Assembly: GCA_002292405.1 (NCBI GenBank)
Contig: DBBW01000004.1
Coordinates: 40,588-85,843 of the forward strand
Source of the DNA: Flavobacteriales bacterium UBA974
GTDB taxonomy: Bacteria > Bacteroidota > Bacteroidia > Flavobacteriales_D > Sanyastnellaceae
DNA length: 45,256 nucleotides
Reading direction: 5' to 3'
Both the position numbers and the translations under genes were made by a program. Positions 25,953 to 34,156 of the stretch are shown in pieces (the stretch's first letter is position 1; each line of letters opens with the position of its first letter). The notes under the pieces are model-generated. The model ran no database searches. It worked only from the letters and a program-made list of their open reading frames with translations, and was not told where the DNA came from.

Positions 25953-26551
25953 ACCCAAATCTCTCCGAGAAAGCAAAGCATGAATATGCGCTTATTCTAA
26001 GAGCTACTAAAGATAGCGACCAGAAAGCATATGCTGAGTTAATGGAGAAGTATAGGGATTCTATTTTTCATCTATGTCGCAAGATGGTTTTCAATGATGA
26101 TGACGCTGACGATTTGACTATTGAAACGTTCGGGAAAGCTTTTCAGAGACTTAAGCAATACACCCCTGCGTTTGCTTTCTCTACATGGCTGTTTAAAATT
26201 GCATCCAATCACTGTATTGATTTTATTCGTAAGAAGAGGATAAACGCACTGTCACATGACAGAGGTATAGCAACCGAAGAAGGAGATAATATTCAATTTA
26301 CTGTGAAGGACGAGGCGCCAGACCCTATTGAAACTCTTGAAAAGAAACAAAGAGTTGAAAAGATGAGATTAGTTGTTTCAGAACTTAAACCCCGCTATCG
26401 AAGACTTGTAGAACTGAGGTATTTTGAGGAATATAGCTACGATGAAATAGCGCTTGAACTAGACTTACCACTTGGCACTGTAAAAGCACAACTTTATCGT
26501 GCACGAGATATACTTACCAGCGTAATGGAAGGTTCAAAAAAACATCTATAA
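25943..26551 (+). CDS. ECF-type RNA polymerase sigma factor
   Basis: The 202 residues have region 2 (AYAELMEKYRDSIFHLCRKM...DDADDLTIETFGKAFQRLKQY...FSTWLFKIASNHCIDFIRKKR) and region 4 (LKPRYRRLVELRYFEEYSYDEIALELDLPLGTVKAQLYRARDIL), with no region 1 or 3. This is the sigma-70 extracytoplasmic-function layout. The ATG is ten bases inside the glycosyltransferase gene, so translation is coupled. No anti-sigma gene is adjacent; rsmG follows after nine bases. In this phylum such constitutively placed ECF genes often serve housekeeping roles; that is an inference. Confidence 0.93.
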   Translation: MEINPNLSEKAKHEYALILRATKDSDQKAYAELMEKYRDSIFHLCRKMVFNDDDADDLTIETFGKAFQRLKQYTPAFAFSTWLFKIASNHCIDFIRKKRINALSHDRGIATEEGDNIQFTVKDEAPDPIETLEKKQRVEKMRLVVSELKPRYRRLVELRYFEEYSYDEIALELDLPLGTVKAQLYRARDILTSVMEGSKKHL

Positions 26552-26560
26552 AGAGATAAT

Positions 26561-27184
26561 ATGACAGAAATTGTTTTAGGATACTTCCCTAATCTTAGTG
26601 AGACTCAACGAAAACAATTTAAAATCCTTGCGCGTAGTTTTCCGGAATGGAACAATAAAATAAATTTAGTGTCCAGAAAAGACATGGACGAATTTCAAGA
26701 GCGACATGTTCTTCACAGCCTTGCAATTTACAAAGCAATGAAATTTGCTCCTGGCTCAAGAATTTTAGATGTCGGAACTGGAGGTGGTTTGCCTGGGATT
26801 CCATTAGCCATACTGATGCCAGAGGTAAACTTTGTTTTATGTGATAGTATCGGAAAGAAAATAAAAGTAGTTCATGCGTTGGTGAAGGAGCTGGATTTGA
26901 AGAACGTCGAAGCTGTTCACTCAAGAACTGCTGATATCCCTGGGAAATTTGATTTTGTTGTAAGCCGTGCAGTGGCAAGACTTTCAAAGTTTATTCCTTG
27001 GGTGGAAAATAAAATTCATACAAGAAGTCTTAACCCTTGGCCCAACGGGATTCTTTATTTAAAAGGAGGTGATCTTCAAGCTGAGTTAGATGAAGTCTCA
27101 AGGACTTCTGAAATCATTCCAATTTCTCAATACTTCAACGAAGAGTTTTTCGAAACCAAAGCGGTTGTTTACGTGACCCTTTAA
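26561..27184 (+). CDS. rsmG: 16S rRNA (guanine-527-N7)-methyltransferase
   Basis: Methylates G527 of 16S rRNA using SAM; its loss gives low-level streptomycin resistance in other bacteria. The 207 residues contain NKINLVSRKDMDEFQERHVLHSLAI (GidB family N-terminus), the SAM-binding motif ILDVGTGGGLPGIPLAI (about 67-83), CDSIGKKIKVV, and VVSRAVARL. Length matches the family. It starts nine bases after the sigma-factor stop and ends the plus-strand unit, converging on the HxlR gene 30 bases away. Confidence 0.95.
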   Translation: MTEIVLGYFPNLSETQRKQFKILARSFPEWNNKINLVSRKDMDEFQERHVLHSLAIYKAMKFAPGSRILDVGTGGGLPGIPLAILMPEVNFVLCDSIGKKIKVVHALVKELDLKNVEAVHSRTADIPGKFDFVVSRAVARLSKFIPWVENKIHTRSLNPWPNGILYLKGGDLQAELDEVSRTSEIIPISQYFNEEFFETKAVVYVTL

Positions 27185-27214
27185 GCTCTTAATAATGATC
27201 AGAAAGTTGATCAA

Positions 27215-27577
27215 TTATTTATTCTGGCGTTTGGCGGACGATTTTCTTGAAATTTTAAATATACAAGGATTTTCTAAGTTATTGACCCAAAAATCAATAG
27301 CAACAAGCACGGGTTCAAGTTCTTGAGAAGCATGCGTTAAGGAATACTCAACTCTTGGGGGAGTTTCTTTAAAGGATTCTCTTTTAATTAATCCATCATT
27401 TTCCATTTGCTTGAGGTGATCAGTTAAGACCTTTCTTGAAACACCATCAATTCTGGTTGCCAATTGACCAAATCTAAGTTTTCTATTTCTTAAATTGTAG
27501 ATAATCGCAAGTTTCCATTTACCTCCTAATTTATGGGTAAATGCACTTGCTGAACATAGTTTACTCATCTTTTTCAT
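27215..27577 (-). CDS. HxlR-family transcriptional regulator
   Basis: The 120-residue winged-helix regulator has the HxlR pattern LGGKWKLAIIYNLRNRKLRFGQLATRIDGVSRKVLTDHLKQMENDGLIKRESFKETPPRVEYSLT. A cysteine just before the DNA-binding domain (KLCSAS, C8 with the chosen start) sits where YodB-type members carry their redox- or quinone-sensing Cys. The start is ATG at 27577, preceded by AAAGG at a good distance; a GTG three codons upstream and an ATG three codons downstream are alternatives. It is divergent from the YceI gene, with two palindromes between them, so it probably represses both itself and yceI (inference). Confidence 0.9.
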   Translation of the reverse strand: MKKMSKLCSASAFTHKLGGKWKLAIIYNLRNRKLRFGQLATRIDGVSRKVLTDHLKQMENDGLIKRESFKETPPRVEYSLTHASQELEPVLVAIDFWVNNLENPCIFKISRKSSAKRQNK

Positions 27578-27610
27578 ATTAGTCACCTTTACATAACCAC
27601 TATTTCCATG

Positions 27611-27626
27611 GTTACCAAAAGGTAAC
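27611..27626. promoter_or_regulatory. Inverted repeat, putative HxlR operator 1
   Basis: GTTACC-AAAA-GGTAAC is a perfect 6-bp inverted repeat with a 4-base centre. On the minus strand it contains TACCTTTTG, close to the -7 consensus, so a bound protein would block the HxlR promoter. It shares the TTACC/GGTAA half-sites with the second repeat 40 bp away. Confidence 0.55.
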
Positions 27627-27651
27627 AGTTACATATAGAAACTATTATTAG

Positions 27652-27668
27652 TTACCTTGTGAAGGTAA
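27652..27668. promoter_or_regulatory. Inverted repeat, putative HxlR operator 2
   Basis: TTACCTT-GTG-AAGGTAA is a perfect 7-bp inverted repeat, 28 bases before the YceI ATG. It overlaps TACCTTGT, a partial -7 box for the YceI gene. Together with the repeat at 27611-27626 it forms a pair about four helical turns apart. Confidence 0.6.
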
Positions 27669-27695
27669 AACAAAAACATTAATAAATAATTAAAT

Positions 27696-28358
27696 ATGAA
27701 TACTTCAACAGTAACGAAATGCCAATGTGGCAAAACAAAAGATCCAAATGGAAATTGTGATAGATCACATGCCAACAAATATAAATCCTTAAAAAACGTC
27801 GCACTAAGTATTGTCGTCATATTCCTTGGTTTGACCTTTCAAAATTTTACGTCTTTAAAAAAGAATGTTGTCGATGTAAAAACCAGCAGTATCCAATGGA
27901 AGGCTAACAAAGTGGTGGGTTCACATGAGGGTGAAATCTTACTTAAATCTGGAGAACTTATTTATGATGATGGAAATTTAGTGGGAGGAAGCTTTATCAT
28001 AGACATGAATAGCTTAATCTGTACGGACTTATCTGGAGAATACAAAGGGAAATTAGAAGGTCATTTAAAATCTGAAGATTTTTTCAGTGTTGAAACCTAT
28101 GCAACTGCAGGTCTCGTCATCACAAATGTGCAGAAAGTCAATTCAAAGAAACATACAATCACTGCTGACTTAACGATAAAAGGCATTACAAAATCGATTA
28201 CGTTTGAATCCAATGCCGAGGAAAATAAGTTTGCGGCACGTATTCGAATAGATCGAACTCAGTTCGATGTTAAATATGGTTCAGGGAGTTTCTTTGACGG
28301 ACTTGGAGACAATATGATCTATGATGAATTTGAATTGATTGTCAGTTTGTTGATATAG
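27696..28358 (+). CDS. Membrane-anchored YceI protein with N-terminal CDGSH-like motif
   Basis: Three parts are visible in 220 residues. Residues 9-25, CQCGKTKDPNGNCDRSH, place C9, C11, C21 and H25 like the Cys3His [2Fe-2S] ligands of CDGSH proteins, with one extra residue before the third cysteine and Arg in place of the usual Gly. Residues about 33-50 (NVALSIVVIFLGLTFQNF) are a single membrane helix. Residues about 60-220 form a YceI domain (SIQWKANKVVGSHEGEILLKSG, HLKSEDFFSVETYA, ADLTIKGITKSITF), a lipocalin-like fold known to bind polyisoprenoids or quinones. The motif would be cytoplasmic and the YceI domain periplasmic. It is divergent from the HxlR regulator, and a terminator follows at 28383. 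Confidence 0.85.
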   Translation: MNTSTVTKCQCGKTKDPNGNCDRSHANKYKSLKNVALSIVVIFLGLTFQNFTSLKKNVVDVKTSSIQWKANKVVGSHEGEILLKSGELIYDDGNLVGGSFIIDMNSLICTDLSGEYKGKLEGHLKSEDFFSVETYATAGLVITNVQKVNSKKHTITADLTIKGITKSITFESNAEENKFAARIRIDRTQFDVKYGSGSFFDGLGDNMIYDEFELIVSLLI

Positions 28359-28382
28359 CCAAGTTCAATAGTTTGTAAAAGA

Positions 28383-28410
28383 AGAAAAGACCCACCTCTG
28401 GGTCTTTTCT
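28383..28410. terminator. Bidirectional terminator between the YceI and response-regulator genes
   Basis: AGAAAAGACCCA (28383-28394), loop CCTC, TGGGTCTTTTCT (28399-28410): a perfect 12-bp stem with A/T runs at both bases. It can stop transcription of both convergent genes. The remaining bases to 28508 show nothing further. Confidence 0.85.
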
Positions 28411-28508
28411 ATACCTGCAAGAAAATTGAAACCAACATAGTCATTGACCATGTTACTTGTTAGACGTAACAGTTTCCAAGGGGTTGCCTTTTTTTGATAA
28501 AAATAATT

Positions 28509-29240
28509 TTATTTTTCGATGTCGCTATTAAACCTATAGCCTACGCCCCTTACAGAGTGAAAATAAAGCGGTGATTTGGGGTTGGGCTCAAAATATTTCC
28601 TAAAAGAAAGAAGATAGTTATCAATAGTACGCGTGTTAGGATAAATAGAATACCCCCAAATAGTTTCTAAAATCTCTTCTCTGCTGACCACTTCTCCATT
28701 TTTAGAAGTTAAAAGTCGAAGTAGCATTATTTCTCTTTTAGAGATTTTCTTTATCTGACCATCATGAGTTACGATTGAATACTGATCAAACCTGATCTCA
28801 CCTTTCCCAATTTTTAAAACATCTAAATCGAGAGCAACTCCTACAGCACCGTAATCTGATGATCGTTTAGATTGTTCGATTAATCTTGCCAACCTTAGAA
28901 GCAGTTCATCAACACTAAACGGTTTGCCCAGATAATCATCAGCTCCTAAAAGAAGTCCTTCAAGTCTTTCTGGACCAGAATTCTTCGCTGTTAGAAAAAG
29001 AATGGGCATTTTATGCCCCTCTACTCTGATGATAGAACACACTTGAAACCCATCCATTACAGGAAGCATCACATCTAAAATTACCGCATCAATTCGCTGA
29101 TTTCTAACTACTTCAAGCGCATCGATACCATCATCAACGGCCACAACATGGTAGCCTTCAGCTTTTAGATTCATAACTAACATCTTTTGAAGAGATGAAT
29201 CATCTTCAACAACAAGTACTCTGTTAGCTTTTTCAGACAT
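28509..29240 (-). CDS. OmpR/PhoB-family response regulator
   Basis: The 243-residue DNA-binding regulator has a receiver domain with VEDDSSLQKM (acidic pocket), phospho-acceptor D56 in AVILDVMLPVMDG, the conserved threonine in FLTAKN, and lysine in YLGKPF. The winged-helix domain (about 145-240) has SKREIMLLRLLTSKNGEVVSREEIL, TRTIDNYLLSFRKYF and VRGVGYRF. No sensor kinase gene is adjacent, so it is an orphan here. Bacteroidota RprY-type regulators look similar. Its gene is divergent from the menaquinone operon across 56 bases, so it could act on that promoter, but nothing in the sequence proves it. Confidence 0.93.
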   Translation of the reverse strand: MSEKANRVLVVEDDSSLQKMLVMNLKAEGYHVVAVDDGIDALEVVRNQRIDAVILDVMLPVMDGFQVCSIIRVEGHKMPILFLTAKNSGPERLEGLLLGADDYLGKPFSVDELLLRLARLIEQSKRSSDYGAVGVALDLDVLKIGKGEIRFDQYSIVTHDGQIKKISKREIMLLRLLTSKNGEVVSREEILETIWGYSIYPNTRTIDNYLLSFRKYFEPNPKSPLYFHSVRGVGYRFNSDIEK

Positions 29241-29296
29241 TTGCTAATTAGATTTGCGTAATCTTTAAGAAATACAAATTTACAAGGATAACATCA

Positions 29297-29704
29297 ATGA
29301 ATAACGAACAAAATTTCAATAAAGACTTCGGCAAAGGAACGATAGCCGATGTTCTGAGTATAGAAATAACTTCTGTTGAAGAGGGAGTCGTGAAAGGTAA
29401 GATGCCTGTTGATTCAAGAACTCACCAACCATATGGCATGCTCCATGGTGGAGCAAGCGTCGTTCTCGCTGAAACCCTTGGTTCTATAGGTTCTCATTTT
29501 TTAGTTGAAAAACAAGGGAAAGCTGCTGTCGGGTTAGAGGTAAATGCAAATCACCTAAAAAGTATACGATCAGGTTGGGTTTTTGGTGAAGCTCGGATAG
29601 TTAAAAAAGGGGGGAGAGTACATGTTTGGTCTATAGAGTTGAAGGATGAGGAGGGAGAATTAATCTGCACTTCAAGGCTCACCGTAATGATTGTCACTTT
29701 ATGA
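29297..29704 (+). CDS. Hotdog thioesterase, probable DHNA-CoA hydrolase
   Basis: The 135-residue hotdog-fold enzyme has HQPYGMLHGGASVVLAETLGS (about 42-62), the pattern of YdiI/MenI and EntH proteins, with the catalytic glutamate in LAETLG and the HGG turn. GLEVNANHLKSIRSGWVFGEA completes the fold. It is the first gene of the menaquinone operon and overlaps menF by four bases (ATGA), so hydrolysis of 1,4-dihydroxy-2-naphthoyl-CoA (MenI step) is the best inference. Motif alone would not separate it from other PaaI-like thioesterases. Confidence 0.85.
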   Translation: MNNEQNFNKDFGKGTIADVLSIEITSVEEGVVKGKMPVDSRTHQPYGMLHGGASVVLAETLGSIGSHFLVEKQGKAAVGLEVNANHLKSIRSGWVFGEARIVKKGGRVHVWSIELKDEEGELICTSRLTVMIVTL

Positions 29705-30675
29705 TTTTTGCTCGTGTATGGTGGAGCCCCCCAGGAAGTGATGAAGTGTATACTATTAAGCCTACCCAAGGTGGAACTTCTTGCTTCAGGTTTACTCCTT
29801 TTAGCAGCTCTGACAAATACCCTTCGATAGAAATAAAAGGGCATGTCATTTCTGCTGAAGCTCCAATACCTGGTACGATTACGGTCACGAAACCTTTTGA
29901 TAATTTCTCTACAGACAAAGCTTCTCATTTGAATTGCGTAACAAAAGCGATTTCTCAAATTTCTGATGGTACTTTAGAAAAAGTTGTGGTAGCAAGAATC
30001 AAATCAATCATTTCAGACGCTACTCCTGAGGTCACATTTAAGTTGAAATGCGAGAAACACCCGGATGCATTTGTTTATTTGATTGATCATCCAAGTTGTG
30101 GGGTTTGGTGTGGAGCTTCACCTGAATTACTTGTCGCATCAAGTGACAACAGAGTGGAAACAGTTTCGCTAGCAGGAACGCGAATAATTGTAAATGGTAC
30201 TTCTACCAATGATTGGACGAACAAAGAAAGACATGAGCAATCTCAAGTTACAGACTATATTAAATCAGTTTTAGAAGACTACGGAGCATCTGAGATGAGC
30301 ATAGAACCTCGTGCAGATCGACGATACGGAAATCTTCTTCACCTTGAGACCCGATTTAGATGCTCCATCAAAGGAGATGTAAAAAAACTAGCCAGCACCC
30401 TTCACCCCACACCAGCTGTTGGAGGAAGGCCATTAAAAATCGCCTGTGATTTTATCGAATCAAATGAACAGTTTTCTAGGGCTTATTACTCAGGCTACTT
30501 GGGGATTGAAACAGCTTCGGGGAGTGCTTACTATGTCAACTTACGAGCTGCCCAATGGATGGTGGGAGGAATTCAAATTTATGCTGGAGGTGGCATCGTT
30601 GAAGGGTCAATTCCACAAGACGAGTGGATGGAAACTGAGGCAAAGATTAAAGCAATAGAAGCTACCTTCGCTTAA
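29701..30675 (+). CDS. menF: Isochorismate synthase
   Basis: Converts chorismate to isochorismate, the entry to menaquinone synthesis. The 324 residues are a chorismate-binding domain with a short N-terminus. Motifs are LEKVVVARIK, SPELLV, SLAGTR, RHEQSQVTDYIKSVL, LLHLETRFRC, LHPTPAVGGRPL, RAYYSGYLGIETASGSAYYVNLRAAQW, YAGGGIVEGS and EWMETEAKIKAI (Mg-binding). It is about 100 residues shorter than E. coli MenF, as is common in this phylum. EntC-type siderophore function is made unlikely by the men neighbours. It overlaps the thioesterase gene by four bases and menD by one. Confidence 0.95.
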   Translation: MIFARVWWSPPGSDEVYTIKPTQGGTSCFRFTPFSSSDKYPSIEIKGHVISAEAPIPGTITVTKPFDNFSTDKASHLNCVTKAISQISDGTLEKVVVARIKSIISDATPEVTFKLKCEKHPDAFVYLIDHPSCGVWCGASPELLVASSDNRVETVSLAGTRIIVNGTSTNDWTNKERHEQSQVTDYIKSVLEDYGASEMSIEPRADRRYGNLLHLETRFRCSIKGDVKKLASTLHPTPAVGGRPLKIACDFIESNEQFSRAYYSGYLGIETASGSAYYVNLRAAQWMVGGIQIYAGGGIVEGSIPQDEWMETEAKIKAIEATFA

Positions 30676-32351
30676 TGCCTTTAAGACAAGAAAGTTCTTC
30701 AACTGATCACCTATGCGCTTCGGCCTTAGTCGCCACCTTGTCAAAAAAAGGACTCACTGATGTCGTCATCAGTCCTGGATCTAGAAATGCTCCGCTCACG
30801 ATTGCTTTTACAGAAGATTCTTCTATAAAAACTCACATCGTAATCGATGAGAGGGCGGCCGCTCATGTGGCTCTCGGGCTAGCTTTGGAAACAGGAAATC
30901 CTGCTGCAGTAATTTGCACTTCAGGTACTGCAGCTATAAATCACGGGGCAGCCATAGCCGAAGCTTTCCATCAAAAATCGCCGTTAATAAGCATCACTGC
31001 AGACAGACCTTTGAGTAGTTTAAATAAAGGCCACGGTCAATCAATAGACCAAACAGAACTGTTTACAAAATTTACTTTAGAAGATTATAGCTTTAACGGA
31101 AGTGCTTCTGCTGTCAACGAAATTCGATTGGTTTCCTCAAAAGCAAGTGATATCTACGACAGGGCTTTAAAGGGCGGACCCGTTCATATCAATGTTCATT
31201 TAGAAGAGCCATTGTACGGTAAAGCAGATGCGCTTGAACTAGAGATTCCTTCTATTCAATCTAGCGAGCGAGTTCGTGGTTTTAATTTTCAAGAATTACC
31301 TGAAATATTTCAAGCTCACACTAACCGTGCTTTAGTCATCGCTGGCCCCAGAATATTAGCTGATTGGACGGACCAAAATTTTGAATCTATTGCTGGAATT
31401 TCTGAGATTTTTTCTGGAATTAAGGGGCAATCGTTCATTGCTTCCGGAGATACATTCATCGCTGGAGAAATGTGGAAGAAGGACTCTCAACTTGCCCCAA
31501 ACTCAATCATCACGATAGGCAATCCCACTCTGAGTAAATCTCTAAGAAAATGGGTCACTGGGCTAAATATCCCACATATACATGTCGGTGATTCTAAGGG
31601 CACTGGCCATGATTCTTTCAATACTCTTGAGAAATCAATTGATGCAGAACCTCTGGGGTGGCTAACCGAGTTTTCAAAAAATATCCAACAAGATAAAAAC
31701 TACCTAGAAGCTTGGAAGGTAGAAAAGTCACGCCTTCAAAATATCCAGGACGATTTTTCAAGCACAACAAGTTGGAGCGACTTAGCAGCTTACAAAACAA
31801 TCTTTCAGTCATTTCAAAACTCACATAAATCCACATTGCATTTCGCAAACAGTACGTCTGCTAGGTATGCGCTACTATTTGATTTTAAGGACAACATTCG
31901 TTTCCATGCAAATAGAGGAGTAGCAGGTATTGACGGTTGCACTTCCACTGCAGTAGGTCATGCACTCTCTACAAGTGAGAGAGTAACACTTGTAACTGGA
32001 GATGTTGCTTTTTTATACGACATAAATGGGCTTGCAACCGTTCAGGAATTGCCGGAAAACTTACGAATAATCGTAATAAATAACAGCGGTGGCGGGATTT
32101 TTAGATGGCTTGAAGGACCTGCTCAAGTGGGTTATCTAGAATCTCATTTTGAGACAAAACCTAAAACAAGCATAAAAGCTGCAGCTAGCTTCTGTGGCGT
32201 TGATTACTTTTGTGGTGTGGATTCTGAAAGTACTCAACAAGGCTTTATCGATTTAGAGAAAAACAATGGAACAGCCATACTCGAAATCGCAACTAATCCT
32301 GAGTTAAGTTCTAAAATTTACAAAGAGTTGTTAATGGCGTTAAAAGGTTAA
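30675..32351 (+). CDS. menD: SEPHCHC synthase
   Basis: Thiamine-diphosphate enzyme adding a succinic-semialdehyde unit from 2-oxoglutarate to isochorismate. The 558 residues contain VVISPGSRNAPLTIAF, HIVIDERAAAHVALGLAL (cofactor-activating Glu), CTSGTAAINHGAAIAEA, ADRP, and the ThDP/Mg motif VTGDVAFLYDINGL...LRIIVINNSGGGIFRWL in the C-terminal domain. All key blocks of MenD are present and length is normal. The ATG overlaps the menF stop by one base; menB follows after 21 bases. Confidence 0.97.
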   Translation: MPLRQESSSTDHLCASALVATLSKKGLTDVVISPGSRNAPLTIAFTEDSSIKTHIVIDERAAAHVALGLALETGNPAAVICTSGTAAINHGAAIAEAFHQKSPLISITADRPLSSLNKGHGQSIDQTELFTKFTLEDYSFNGSASAVNEIRLVSSKASDIYDRALKGGPVHINVHLEEPLYGKADALELEIPSIQSSERVRGFNFQELPEIFQAHTNRALVIAGPRILADWTDQNFESIAGISEIFSGIKGQSFIASGDTFIAGEMWKKDSQLAPNSIITIGNPTLSKSLRKWVTGLNIPHIHVGDSKGTGHDSFNTLEKSIDAEPLGWLTEFSKNIQQDKNYLEAWKVEKSRLQNIQDDFSSTTSWSDLAAYKTIFQSFQNSHKSTLHFANSTSARYALLFDFKDNIRFHANRGVAGIDGCTSTAVGHALSTSERVTLVTGDVAFLYDINGLATVQELPENLRIIVINNSGGGIFRWLEGPAQVGYLESHFETKPKTSIKAAASFCGVDYFCGVDSESTQQGFIDLEKNNGTAILEIATNPELSSKIYKELLMALKG

Positions 32352-32372
32352 ACAAAGAGATTTAATAATTAT

Positions 32373-33194
32373 ATGAGCAGTTACAATTGGACTTCTATCA
32401 AAGAATATGAAGATATTCGCTTTGAATTCTTAGGGGGTATCGCAAAGATTACGATTTGCCGACCTAAGGTGTTAAACGCATTCCGACCTGAGACGAATAA
32501 TGAGATGATCGATGCTATGGACATAGCGCGTGAAAGAGCTGATGTTGGAGTGGTAGTCTTAACTGGTGAGGGTGATGTTGCTTTTTGCAGCGGCGGAGAC
32601 CAAAACGTAAAAGGTGTCGGTGGCTACATCTCCAAAGACGGAGTCCCTAGACTGAACGTCCTCGATTTACAAAAACGTATCAGATCCCTGCCTAAACCTG
32701 TCATCGCTATGGTAAATGGCTACGCAATTGGAGGTGGACATGTTCTTCACGTTGTCTGTGATTTAACAATCGCTGCGGACCATGCGAAATTTGGTCAAAC
32801 CGGACCAAAAGTGGGGAGCTTCGATGCTGGGTTTGGTTCTAGCTACTTAGCTGATATGGTAGGGCAAAAGAAGGCAAGGGAAATATGGTTCCTTTGTGAA
32901 CAATACACCGCAGCCGAGGCAGAGAAAATGGGCATGGTAAATAAGGTCGTGACTCTCGCGGATTTAGAAAAAACGACTGTCGAGTGGTGTCGTACGATTA
33001 TGAAGCGTTCTCCTCTTGCTATTCGTATGATTAAGCGAGGGCTTAACGCAGAGCTTGACGGTCAACGTGGTTTAATGGACTTTGCCGGTGACGCGACCCT
33101 GATGTACTATCTCATGGAAGAGGCACAAGAAGGTAAAAATGCCTTTTTAGAAAAGCGCGATCCTAATTTCCAGCAATTCCCTAAATTCCCTTAA
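32373..33194 (+). CDS. menB: 1,4-Dihydroxy-2-naphthoyl-CoA synthase
   Basis: Crotonase-fold enzyme that closes the naphthoquinone ring of o-succinylbenzoyl-CoA. In its 273 residues [26 protein letters not shown] (oxyanion hole), [28 protein letters not shown] and [32 protein letters not shown] are classic MenB blocks. The C-terminal tail ending [14 protein letters not shown] matches the family. It lies between menD and menA in the operon with 21-base gaps on both sides. Confidence 0.97.
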   Translation: MSSYNWTSIKEYEDIRFEFLGGIAKITICRPKVLNAFRPETNNEMIDAMDIARERADVGVVVLTGEGDVAFCSGGDQNVKGVGGYISKDGVPRLNVLDLQKRIRSLPKPVIAMVNGYAIGGGHVLHVVCDLTIAADHAKFGQTGPKVGSFDAGFGSSYLADMVGQKKAREIWFLCEQYTAAEAEKMGMVNKVVTLADLEKTTVEWCRTIMKRSPLAIRMIKRGLNAELDGQRGLMDFAGDATLMYYLMEEAQEGKNAFLEKRDPNFQQFPKFP

Positions 33195-33215
33195 CCTTCC
33201 CTAAAGGAAAACAAT

Positions 33216-34154
33216 ATGGCATCACTTAAAGCTTGGGTAAAAGCTGGAAGACCTAGGACTCTTCCTCTTGCGATTACGTGTGTGCTTATAGGAGCAGCAA
33301 TCTCACTTTCTCCTTCTGACTTCTCACTCGACAAACTTCCTGACGTTAAGTTTTACACTGTGTTAGGCCTAACTCTTCTTACGGTAATTTATCTACAAGT
33401 TCTTGCAAATTTCGCTAACGATTATGGCGATTTCAAAAAAGGTACGGATGGACCAGATAGATCAGACCGTGCCATGGCTTCTGGGGAAATAACTGAAAAA
33501 GAAATGAAGAGGGCGCTTGTTGCCACTTCAATAAAAGCTTTTATTTTTGGGAGTACTACTGTGTGTTTTGCCTTAGATTTTGACCTGACTAAGTCAGCCA
33601 TCACACTCGTCTTTATCACCCTCGGATGTAGCTCCATATATGCTGCAATACGATATACTATGGGAAGTGGGGCTTATGGTTATAAAGGCCTGGGAGATGT
33701 TGTCGTATTCATATTTTTTGGGTACATAGGCGTTTTAGGTGTTGCCTATCTCCTATCCGGAGGGTTGAATTTATACTGGCTTTTACCAGCCACCTTTTCA
33801 GGTCTTATGTCTGTTGCAGTTCTAAACCTTAACAATTTACGCGATCACGAAAACGATGCTAAATCTGGCAAGAATACAATCGTAGTAAAATTGGGGTTTA
33901 AAAACGCCAAACTTTATCACGCTGCATTAATCTTGGTGAGTTGGGCCGCAATGCTGCCTTTTTTATACGGAATGAACGATCTACCTATATGGAAGGGTGG
34001 TATATGGTATGTCTTAATCGCTCTTATTCAACTCAAGCACTTGGTTTTTGTGATGAAGACTACGAAGCCAGAACGATTAGATCCAGAACTTAAGAAAGTC
34101 GCTCTAACAGCTTTTGTAGTCGCTCTTTTTATGTTCTTAACCGTTACAGCATAA
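33216..34154 (+). CDS. menA: 1,4-Dihydroxy-2-naphthoate polyprenyltransferase
   Basis: Integral membrane prenyltransferase joining the polyprenyl tail to DHNA to give demethylmenaquinone. The 312 residues carry about eight hydrophobic helices. AGRPRTLPLA begins the family N-terminus, NDYGDFKKGTDGPDRSDRAMASG is the first Asp-rich substrate motif and LNNLRDHENDAKSGKNTIVVKLG the second. AAAGGA lies seven bases before the ATG, one of few plausible Shine-Dalgarno sites in the window. The menC-menE fusion starts two bases after the stop. Confidence 0.96.
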   Translation: MASLKAWVKAGRPRTLPLAITCVLIGAAISLSPSDFSLDKLPDVKFYTVLGLTLLTVIYLQVLANFANDYGDFKKGTDGPDRSDRAMASGEITEKEMKRALVATSIKAFIFGSTTVCFALDFDLTKSAITLVFITLGCSSIYAAIRYTMGSGAYGYKGLGDVVVFIFFGYIGVLGVAYLLSGGLNLYWLLPATFSGLMSVAVLNLNNLRDHENDAKSGKNTIVVKLGFKNAKLYHAALILVSWAAMLPFLYGMNDLPIWKGGIWYVLIALIQLKHLVFVMKTTKPERLDPELKKVALTAFVVALFMFLTVTA

Positions 34155-34156
34155 CG

